Below are positions 55,485 through 64,000 of a stretch of DNA of 64,000 nt, in pieces; the stretch's first letter is position 1, and the number at the start of each line of letters is the position of its first letter. A program made the position numbers and the translations under genes. Source of the DNA: Branchipolynoe longqiensis (taxonomy: Eukaryota > Annelida > Polychaeta > Phyllodocida > Polynoidae); NCBI GenBank assembly GCA_030323885.1, contig CM059192.1:64411593-64475592 (forward strand). Direction: 5' to 3'. Under the pieces are notes generated by a model. The model worked only from the letters and a program-made list of their open reading frames with translations. It had not been told where the DNA came from and did not search any database.

Positions 55485-56050
55485 TATCTTCCTTTCAATA
55501 AACAAAAGTTATTTAAATCATGCATCCTCGTTTTATGTCAGCTAATGTCATGATCAGCGTAACGGGACAGGATAAACAATGTTTCAAGAGACAAGGTAAC
55601 GAAACACGCACACAACACAAAACAAACAACAACAAAAAACTTAACACACCTGAGGATGGCTAAGTATAAATTATCATCACACCGACTCAGCAAATATCAG
55701 CATAGCAATGTCCGTTCAACATTTATCAATTATTGACATGATTTTATCCTCTTGTTTCAAGGTCTTAATGAAAACTCGTTTACAGGTAATTAACCTCGTC
55801 AATCACATCAGATTCATGACATAATTGTCATGACGCCATACTTTCACTTATACATTAACAGTCTGTGCACTTCATTACAACCTTGATGATATCACAATCA
55901 AGCAAAACAACAGTACATCCATTCTTAACTAACAATCAGGATATCAACAACCCTTTGGTTTCAATTACGTTCGCACGTTCACAGCTTGTTCAGCAATGTT
56001 CTAGTCCTAATTGTCATTCAATTGTGGTTATGTGTCTTTCACCATTGGTG

Positions 56051-58647
56051 TCACATACCCGAGCCTCTACTGGGCGAACAGTTCAACCGGATCGTGTTAC
56101 GTAACGTGTGTAGTTTGTTGGCCCTCCCACTCTTACTGTGTTCTGTGTCTGTTTTCTGTTCTGTCTTCTGACTTTCGGGAATACTAAATAAGTGCACTCG
56201 ATTTCTTGTTAGAACATTACCATCCTCATTTCTTACTTCGTACTGCCTATCTTCTACATTGCCCATTTTGTATATGTGACCGCGGGCCCATGTCCGGTAT
56301 CTGACTGCGTCACCTATTCCCAGTTTCTTGTGTATTTTCCCTGTATGTTTGTTATAGTAGCGTCTCTGCTTTGCCTGTCTTTCTTGCATATGTTTCATTC
56401 TTGATGTTACTGCCCTCGGTTTTAACTGGCTAAGCAAGACAGGTATCTTTGATCTCAACTTCCTGCTCATAAACAGCTGTGCCGGATATGCTTTTAGTTC
56501 GGCAATCGTTGTATTTCGGTAAACTAAGAGTGCGATATTGATGTCTGTTTCATCTTTGATTGCTTTCTTGATTAACGATTTGATTGTTTGAATGTACCGC
56601 TCCACTTGCCCATTGCTCTGCGGGTAGTGCAGACTTGAGTGTTTTCGTGTGAAACCCTATTGTTTTATAATCGTCACTGATGGATTGAGGCCCATTATCC
56701 TACACTACTTCCACTGGTATCCCATACCTTCCGAACATGTCTTTGAGTACATTTATTATGTTCTTGCTCGATGTAGAATTTAGCTTAACTATTTCTGGAA
56801 ATTTAGAATAATAATCGATGATCATTATATAATATTCTTGATTACAATGAAATAGGTCTACCCCAATTTTCAGGTATGGTGGGTCGTGTATTTCTTGCGA
56901 AATCATCGGCTCTCTGAAAAATGTTTTGCTCGCTCTGGCATATTTGGCAACGTGATACCTTGTCTTCTATCTGTTTTGCCATCCCTGGCCAAAAAACATA
57001 ATCCCTTGCAAGCTGCTTGCATTTTACATCTCCCAAATGAGACTCATGCAATTTATCTAACATTTCGCTTTGCATCGACTTCGGAATAATGATTCTATTA
57101 TCTTTCATTAGGACCCCATCGTAGCTCACTATGTCTTCCCAGTACGTATGATATGGTTTAATGTCATGGCGCAATGCCATGTTGCTCTCCGGCCACCTGT
57201 TTTTAGTTAACTTATCTAGCTCACAAAGTGTGTTGTCTATTTGTGTTTCTAGTGTTATTCGTGTGATGTGATCGCTCACAAACCCGATTGCCCTGACACT
57301 GATGGTCTTGTCAAACAGATCACTTGGGTCTACTTTGGTTGAGTGCGCTCATGACAGGGCATCTGCAAAGAACATATTAACACCCTTTTTATGTTCAACG
57401 TTAATGTTGTAATTTTGGAGCCTCATCCTCATGCGTTGCATTCGCGCAGACAATGGCTTCAACATTAATTTAACGAGTGGCTTATGATCTGTTTTGACTA
57501 ATTTCTTTTCCGAAGATGTAATCGTGGAACTTCTTACAGCCGAAACAGATCACCAGTAGCTCCTTCTCTATTACAGCGTAATTTAATTGTGTTTGGTCAA
57601 GCGCCTTTGACGCCATAGCTATGGGGCGCTGATCTTGAAATAAAGTGGCCCCAAGCCCAGACTGTGAAGCATCTACTTGCAATACAAGTGGTTTTGCTAC
57701 ATCATAATATGTTAGTACTGGCGCCTCGGTTAACAATGTTTTTAGCTTGTTAAACGCGTTCTCCTGTGCCTCCTCCCAGTGCCAGGCACTGTCCTTGGCT
57801 AGGACAGTCCGCAAAGGTTTTGCTATCTCCGATAATTTAGGGATGAACTTGTTTACGTAATTCATCATGCCAACAAACCGCTGAATTGCCACCTTGTCTG
57901 TGGGAGTGGGCATTTCGAGAATTGCACATACTCTTTCAGGGTTAGGTTTTAAGCCATCTTTAGTCAAAACGTGTCCGACATACATTACACTGGTTTGACC
58001 TGGGTTCAGACATAGGTCTACTTTACGAGCTCGTCCCAACACCGTCTCTAATCTTTTGTTGTGCTGCTCAATCGAATTGCCAAAAATCAAAATATCATCC
58101 GCTATGATTTCAACCCCTTCTAGATCCCTGAATATTTCATTCATTTCCGGGTATACCGGGTATACCGGTATCGGCCCCAAGGGGTATTGAAAGTACAAAG
58201 GTGTGAACTGGGTTCATCCAACTGTATCTGCCAATACCCGCTGTTGGCGTCCAGTACCGAGAAGTACTGAGCTCCCGCCGTCTTTGCTACAACTTGTTCT
58301 ACTGTCTCATGAGGATATGGGCTACACAAAATTGCTCTATTTAATTTTGTATGGTCAAGACAAATTCTGATCTTTCCCGGCTTGCGCACCACAGTAATCG
58401 CGTTAACCCACAGTGTTGGTTCGACCTGAGGAACAATCACACCCATTATTACCATTCGATCCAACTCTAACTTTACTTCGTCACAGACAGCATGAGGAAT
58501 TCTACGTGGCGGATCAATTACAGGGCATATATCAGGGTTCACATGAATTTTTGCATTAACTTTAATTGTACCTAAGCCATAAAAAATGTCACTGAATTTA
58601 TTTACCAGTTTAGTAGCTTCAGAGGCTTTTGTCGACAGGCGATCCAC
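56051..58647 (-). pseudogene. Retrotransposon pol (RT, RNase H, integrase), frameshifted
   Basis: Reverse transcriptase: VIDPPRRIPHAV, IRICLDHTKLNRAI, FSVLDANSGYWQI and IIADDILIFG. A GGTATACC-repeat expansion at about 58143-58175 destroys the stretch between them. RNase H: LQVDASQSGLGA and YAVIEKELLVI. Integrase: zinc module (HESHLGDVK, CQICQ), then LKIGVDLFHC, DNGPQSISDDY and SNGQVERYIQTIK, with frames changing near 57350-57480, 56840 and 56640. A GPY-like C-terminal part follows (RTWARGHIYKMG). Confidence 0.85.
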
Positions 58648-58738
58648 GACATCGGGGCGAGTTATTAGTCAACACATGCGTCCTTCCCAAGGATAGCACA
58701 CCCACTCTCTGTGACATGAAATGGTATCATGTGTCCAT

Positions 58739-59804
58739 TTACTGGTAGTCTTGTCTCTCCGGAAGAATCCTTTGGCCGGTGTAGGTCACCAACCGGCAGC
58801 GTGCGGGCATTAGTGAACCAGTTCCCAATGACCGAAAAGTTTTGCTGGGAATAATATTGGCCTTCGAGCCAGTGTCCAGCTTGAACCTTACACTTTTGTC
58901 ACCGACTCGTAACTTTTTGTGCCTCAAATCTGCCTCTTCGTTGTCATCGTCCTCGGACATGGCTCCTACGAACAGGTCGTCATCACTGTCCTCCTCCCCT
59001 GCGTCCATCAACCGCCATTCACCGTGTCTACTGGTCCTGTCCACGTCAAGAGCATGTACCGGCGCCGCACTGCGTCTCCGTCCTCTGCACACTTTGAGAA
59101 AATGGCCTATTTTCCCACAGCCATCGCATTCTTTGTCCTTGGCTGGGCAGGTTGCCCGCCCATGCATGTAACCACACCGAGAACAGCTCGCCCGGGATGT
59201 GTTTGAAGTGGTGCCTCCGCCGCGCCGCCAAGGTGTCACCGGTAGTGGGGCGTATGACTGTTGTCGGCCATACTTGCTAATGGCGTCTAATTGGCAGTTT
59301 TCTTTTGTGGTGTCGAGCTGGTTGGCATTATATTCACTACCCCGACATATTTCGAGACAATTGATGAGCGTTAGGTTAGGCTTTTGAAGCAACTTGTCTC
59401 GTAAATTCTTGTCCTTCACTCCGGCTACGAGCCTGTCCCTCAGTATCGAATCTTCAATAACGCCATAGTCACAATATGCAATTTTGTGTCGCAGCTCTCT
59501 AATGTAAGTGTCCATGAACTGATTTCTCACCACCGTTATATTGCATTTTCCTTCACAGTATTCCTTGAATGCTGCTACAAATGGCACTATTTCTTCTCTG
59601 TCAGTACTGGCGATATCAAGCATCGGGAACAATTTCTGGGCCTCCAATCCTGCAACATTGCGTTTTTTCTGGCTTACTGCTCACCCCTGCCGCACCGGCA
59701 TATATTTCATATGATGTAAACCAAGTCCTCCAATTCACAGCCAAGTTTCCCTCTAGGTTCAGGGGATTTGGAGGTGTCAACCCCGATAGAACTGCTGTTG
59801 CCAT
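58739..59804 (-). pseudogene. Retrotransposon gag and protease region
   Basis: Opens MATAVLSGLTPPNPLNLEG at 59804 and shifts frame near 59655. The capsid-like part is followed by two zinc knuckles (CSRCGYMHGRATC and CDGCGKIGHFLKVC) and an aspartic protease core (FKLDTGSKANII). A second shift ends the frame near 58740. Confidence 0.85.
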
Positions 59805-59831
59805 ACCTGACCGTCCCGCTATCTGACACCA

Positions 59832-59947
59832 TGTAGTGTTGTGTAGTAACGACCCGAACGCCGTAAGTTCTGTATATCGACTGATGGTTTATTCAGCTCA
59901 CGTGACCAACCCTGTTCCTGGCCGGGTCCGCCCACCTACGTATGTCA
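59832..59947 (-). repeat. 5' LTR (116 bp)
   Basis: Same sequence as 55380-55484 with about 11 extra bases near 59867-59882. Its minus-strand end abuts the primer-binding site at 59831-59822. Confidence 0.9.
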
Positions 59948-59987
59948 CACATACCAGACAACCCGGTGTAACATTGTGTTATAATGG

Positions 59988-60046
59988 ATGGGCCCGTACT
60001 GATCTGACCTTAGTTGTTGCTAAGACATAAAACAACAACAAACATA
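59988..60046 (+). mobile_element. SINE family 1, 3' tail only
   Basis: CCGTACTGATCTGACCTTAG then GACATAAAACAACAAC. Confidence 0.7.
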
Positions 60047-60199
60047 ATGGACGGCCGGGTATTCTGTCTACTTTGGCTTAGAGTCAAATATTTATTTTCA
60101 TATTCGCTCAGTAATTGCTTCGTCCTACAGCTGGTCAGATTAATGGGGTTTCACTGTATGTAGGCAGTTTGTAATAGATTTCAAACTGTACAGGCAACC
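60047..60199. other. Unannotated spacer
   Basis: No feature seen. Confidence 0.5.
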
Positions 60200-60410
60200 A
60201 TCAGTTTGTTTGTTGTTTTATGTCCTAGCAACATCTAAGGTCATATCAGGATGGGTACTGACTTCTGGTAGGCTAGGAAGCGAGAAGTATACATTTTTAA
60301 GTCATTGGTTTGACCGGGGTTCGAACCAACAAACTCATGGGTTCGGATCCCCCGATCTCCGAAAACAGGGGATGGACACTCAACTCATCGGCCACCCCTT
60401 CTGGTCGTTC
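60200..60410 (-). mobile_element. SINE family 1 with internal deletion
   Basis: Tail and head are both present on the minus strand, but the middle body is missing between GGTACTGACTT-like and TAGGAAGCGAGAAG sequence. The B box GGTTCGAACC is intact. Confidence 0.75.
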
Positions 60411-60412
60411 GG

Positions 60413-60565
60413 TTAAAGATGCATAGCCCGATGCTTTTGACATTTTCTGAGATAAATACATTATGCTAATCATTATAGTCTAGTTTAGTTTAAAGTAATT
60501 TACATTTTAAATGGCTAACTTTGGAGATATTTGACATCAAAACTTGCCAAATTAAATTTGGCAAG
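60413..60565. mobile_element. Family X half copy (inverted)
   Basis: Starts TTAAAGATGCATAGCCCG and continues with the reverse of the family's right end (TTCTGAGATAAATAC), stopping at AAATTTGGCAAGC. Confidence 0.65.
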
Positions 60566-60711
60566 CATGAGAATCTTGTGTAATTCCAGCTTTTTATCTG
60601 CCCGATTTTTTCCGGATGTGGTCAAATTTTGTGACCACTCCAGTTTCTCCAGTCAATTTAGGAGTCCCAAAAATCCATTAAAAATGTTCCTGATCAGGTC
60701 ATTCTCATCTA
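60566..60711. mobile_element. Small MITE (CATGAGAAT termini), copy 2
   Basis: CATGAGAATC to CATTCTCAT; same family as 38874-39023 (CCGGATGTGGTCAAA shared). Confidence 0.6.
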
Positions 60712-60759
60712 TAACCGTGACGGTTAAAGGGTTCACCTATCATGGCTTGATATTGTAGT

Positions 60760-60890
60760 AGTATGTAGTGGATAGGGGATTACATCAGGAGCAGCCTGGC
60801 ACCCTAGCCCCGGAATGGCCACAAGTGTCAGTTTGAAGACCTGCTCTAGGCACAATATTTCCCATTTTTCAGCACCCCCCCCCCCCCTCT
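60760..60890 (+). mobile_element. Degraded SINE family 2
   Basis: Contains GCTCTAGGCACAATATTTCC, the reverse of the family tail, then a poly-C run. The head is not intact. Confidence 0.45.
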
Positions 60891-60938
60891 AGGACAATCT
60901 CAAACTAGAAGTCGTATAGGTAATTTATGTAACCTTAA

Positions 60939-61902
60939 AGCTGCATGGTCCGATGACAACATCAAATTTCCAAAACCAAAACAATTATCTAAATTTGATT
61001 CTACATATCTAACTTAAGCCGTGTTCACACGGGGAAAATGTAAAGCGATTTAGACAAGGTGAATCATATGAATCGATTTAATTTGAAAGTGTTTCGCGTT
61101 CACACGGGCAGTGCTTGAGTCGGTTTAAGGCGGAAGTGGATATCTGTGCATGAGCAAGTCCATACTAACCAGCGCCAGTTTCGGTTAGTCGACGTCGGCA
61201 CGAGAGAGTGTGGGTTCGACCTAGATATGTATAGACTGAATCATATTGTTTTGGAACGTAAAAACTTCTGCTGGGCAGTGAAAACCTATAAATAAATGAT
61301 GAAAAAAACATCTGTGCACCTCTATCTGGTTCATAGACCAAATTATATAATATGCGCTTTTGATCGACCGGAAAGTCAACAAACTAAGGTCTCGACTGCG
61401 CATGCGTGTGACGTCCTTAATCCGCCTCAGTGCGTTCACACGGGCAAAATAAATCGGTTCACAGAAATCGATTCACGTACACTACCTCTACAAGTGGTTT
61501 ACAATATGCGGATCACACGAATCGATTCAGCCCTAATCCGACTCAGCCGCGCGTTCACATGCGAAATGTAACCCGAACTATACAAGTCGATTTCTACGAA
61601 TCGATTTACACCGCCCGTGTGAACACGGCTTTAGATACCAGTGCACTTATTAAACATTTGTAGCCACATAGAAGGGAATACTGAGGCAATTGAATATAAC
61701 CTGTTACTGCAGAAGCCTATGGGGTCAGAGTTTTGACAAGCTTGCCAAAATTAATTTTGCATGGTTCCAATTCAAATATCTCAAAAGTTAGCCACTTAAA
61801 ATAAAAGTTACTTCAAGCTAAAGTAAGGTACATAATAACAATCAACCTAATGTATTTATCTCAGAAAATTTCAGAAACTCAAAACCATCAGACTATGCAA
61901 CT
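60939..61902. mobile_element. TTAA-flanked MITE (family X), interrupted
   Basis: Ends AGCTGCATGGTCCGATG and, inverted, AGTTGCATAGTCTGATGG. TTAA at 60935-60938 and 61903-61906. A 614-bp MITE is nested at 61017-61630. Confidence 0.82.
61017..61630. mobile_element. Harbinger-type MITE nested in family X
   Basis: Perfect ends AGCCGTGTTCACACGGG on both sides; TTA at 61014-61016 and 61631-61633. The paralogous copy near 765 shows the uninterrupted site AACTTAGATAC. AATCGATT-type palindromic words are repeated inside. Non-coding. Confidence 0.9.
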
Positions 61903-61906
61903 TTAA

Positions 61907-62225
61907 TGTTAGAAAGATATTCTTAATTATTTATTACACTATTCTGCTTATTATTAGTTATAAATGCTCAATTTCCTTAGAATTGAGTATACCTTCGCAT
62001 CGTCTCAACCATAAATAGTTCATATGCACTATAATTGTTAAGGCCGGAAGACCAGCGCCTCGGTGCTGAAAAAAAGATGTTATTCAACTGGAATAAAAAT
62101 TTGAACAACAAAAAACAACAAAAAACTTGAAATTAGCGGGGACTTAAATCCACGCACTGGTATTATAATAGTCTGTAACCAAACACGACAGCAGTCACAT
62201 CTGTGCTGATCATTGTCAGTTAGAT
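61907..62225. other. AT-rich spacer
   Basis: No gene or delimited repeat seen. Confidence 0.5.
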
Positions 62226-62512
62226 TTTGTTTGTTTTATGTCCTAGCAACATCTAAGGTCATCAGGACAGGTACCGACTTGTGACTGTGCACTCATGGTG
62301 ACTTTATAGTGCTGCCCCACTGGGAGACCAGCACCATGACCTGATATCACACTCAGTCACATTATCCTGACATTGAGCCAACCAGTCCTTGTCCTATCCT
62401 AATAATGCCAAGCGCCTGACTAGGAAACAACAAGTATCAATTGTTAAGTCATTGGTTTGACTCGACCAGGAGACGGACGCTTTAACTCATTCGGCCATCC
62501 CGTCTGGTTTGT
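62226..62512 (-). mobile_element. SINE family 1, near full length
   Basis: Tail (TTTGTTTGTTTTATGTCC on plus), body and head (AACTCATTCGGCCATCCCGT) present; the B box region is shortened. Confidence 0.82.
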
Positions 62513-62625
62513 CAGTTATGTGGAGAATGAATGGACTCGAACTCTATGAAGTCTGAATGCTGAGTGTCGTTTATTGAGTTCTGGTCCACCACGTCACATG
62601 CGCCACGTGACCCCTCTCGCTGACT

Positions 62626-63094
62626 CCAGTGTTGCAGTTTCCGCAGCACACCCGTTTGCGAGGGACTCGCATCAAAATCGAACAGCATCATCACTAACCT
62701 TAGAAATTTAATATAATGTTTTTGGTAAAGATGTTTTCTATATGTGTACCAAGCGATTTGTTTCTAGGTGGTGTGGTTTTAGAGATATTTCACTTTTTCT
62801 GTATGAAGCTTGCTCATGACCATTGACAATGCCTTGAGTTTGACGGTACGAGCAGTGCAAAACATTAGTTTTATTCAAAATTAATAGAAGTGCAGAAGCC
62901 TAACCTTATAAATTTAATATAATCTATTCATTGAATATGTTTTCTGTATGTGTTCCAAGTGGGTTGCTTCTAGGTGGTGTAATTTGAGAGATATTTGACT
63001 TTTTCTGTATGAAGATTTGCTCACGGCCATTGACAATGCATTTGAATGTATGTGTCCCTCGCAAACTGGTGTGCCGCGGAAACTGCAACACCGG
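62626..63094. mobile_element. MITE with two core repeats, TIR GTGTTGCAGTTTCCGC
   Basis: Ends CCAGTGTTGCAGTTTCCGC and, inverted, CCGGTGTTGCAGTTTCCGC, continuing to GTTTGCGAGGGAC. Inside are two inverted-orientation tandem copies of the 200-bp core repeat (62695-62860 and 62880-63030). The target duplication is unclear. Confidence 0.78.
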
Positions 63095-63473
63095 CTTGTT
63101 ACCTGTATACACTACAAGTTAGAAGTGTCGGCAGGTGGTAGCACATCAGCAGGGGCGATCTCTATGGTGGACCGTTCCACCCATGGGTAGTGGCCACCTA
63201 CCACCGTTAACTGCGACCTGGTTGGGGAGTGCATGTCGCTTCTATTCTGATCATGGCAGAATAAACTGGGGACGAGCCCTGAGGTTTCAAGTAATTGTGG
63301 CGTTTCCTTATTCCCCAGGCAGACCTGAAACTGGTCCATCACGTGGTTTCTTTCCCAACTCTAGAGCCAGAAAGTGTCAACAGATGTTAGAATAGACATA
63401 AGTTGAAAGTAGTACTGGTTAAATGGGGCGGGTGCCATTAGGAGAGGATAGCACTTAAAAAGTTCATGTTCTA
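63095..63473. other. Spacer with a small dispersed repeat
   Basis: Contains GAATAAACTGGGGACGAGCC, related to a stretch at about 52199. No gene seen. Confidence 0.45.
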
Positions 63474-63985
63474 CCCCAGTCACACGAGGCCTGCGTTCGC
63501 TAACGATCGATTTGTGATGTCAAAACATCCTCGTTGCGCTCTCCTTACGCCCTGATTGAGTGCTGTCACTGCGAGGACGCCAACCTCCCGGCGTCCATTT
63601 CGGGAATTTTGGACGGAAGGAGGTTGCTGCTGCTGCATGTGCAACCTCTTTGCGCCCTGTTCTGGCGGCGCCATTCAAAATCGTTGCCGCCCTGGGTTGG
63701 CGAGTTGCCGCCGATCTGGCGCCGATCTGGCGCCGCCAAAATATGCAATGCCGCGCTGATTTCTTTTTTTTTTTGGTAGGCACTATGGCGCCGCCCTGGC
63801 ACTGCCCTGGTGCTGCCCCTGCCCTGATACAGCGACAGCCGGCGCCGCCCTGGGGCCGATCTGGCCCCGATCTGGCGCCGACCACGTAATTGAATCAATG
63901 TATCAAATGGGACGCTGGGAAGTTGGCGACCTTTTGGGCCTATAAAGGAGGTTGGCGGTGAACGCTGGCTCTCGTGTGACTGGGG
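63474..63985. mobile_element. MITE with GC-rich core, TA duplication
   Basis: Ends CCCCAGTCACACGAG mirrored on both sides, flanked by TA (63472-63473 and 63986-63987). The core is made of GCCGATCTGGCGCC and GCCCTGGC words. Several overlapping open frames on both strands are compositional artefacts. Confidence 0.78.
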
Positions 63986-64000
63986 TATTCAGTGCCAGTT

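Larger units (their letters stand above)
55380..59947 (-). mobile_element. Ty3/gypsy LTR retrotransposon with very short LTRs
   Basis: LTRs are 55380-55484 (3' LTR, 105 bp) and 59832-59947 (5' LTR, 116 bp), nearly identical apart from one indel. Both read TGACATACGTAGG to ACACTACA on the minus strand. Behind the 5' LTR, TGGTGTCAGA matches a tRNA-Leu primer site. Before the 3' LTR, GAAAGGAAGA is a polypurine tract. Short LTRs and the gag type suggest the Mag/SURL lineage (inference). Flanks CATAC and CACAT do not make a clean duplication. Similar LTRs imply a fairly young insertion, but the coding region is broken several times. Confidence 0.9.

Noticed and set aside
63520..63898. Overlapping 60-120-residue frames on both strands
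   Set aside because: GC-rich MITE core with no stops; both strands are open, which is a composition effect.

Overview
This is a eukaryotic, metazoan window: genes are split into short exons with GT-AG introns, and most of the sequence is repeat. I read it as an invertebrate chordate, most likely a lancelet (Branchiostoma or a relative). Two protein-coding host genes are clear, and many introns carry minisatellites whose units copy the neighbouring exon boundary. As I recall (unverified), that is a described peculiarity of amphioxus genes ('mirage' minisatellites). The species call is an inference.

Host genes. The minus strand from base 20906 leftward off the window encodes the N-terminal part of SMG1, the PI3K-like kinase of nonsense-mediated decay. 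I placed eleven exons, and all ten junctions keep phase. The plus strand from 21940 to 53988 encodes NOL11, a nucleolar SSU-processome (t-UTP) protein, in about fourteen exons. The two genes are head to head, with start codons about 1.03 kb apart, so they probably share a bidirectional promoter. A 456-bp inverted-repeat element sits in that interval and carries a TGACGTCA site.

Mobile elements. SMG1 intron 9 holds a complete PIF/Harbinger DNA transposon (1734-5924, TAA duplication) with an apparently intact transposase and a MADF/Myb-like gene on opposite strands, interlocked exon in intron. SMG1 intron 1 holds a gutted Ty3/gypsy remnant. NOL11 intron 1 (16.6 kb) is a nest of DNA-transposon repeats, a disrupted unrecognised transposon gene and a CR1/L2-like LINE. 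A 4.6-kb Ty3/gypsy element with very short LTRs lies downstream of NOL11 (55380-59947). Several MITE families can be delimited with exact target duplications (TAA/TTA, TTAA, TA, TAACA). A tRNA-derived SINE family occurs at least twelve times, and a second tRNA-derived family about three times.

Tandem repeats. Around twenty mini- or microsatellites lie in the introns. At seven or more exon ends the unit contains a copy of the splice junction, and in one case of the stop codon and poly(A) signal. The stretch from 59948 to 64000 is repeats only, with no host gene seen.
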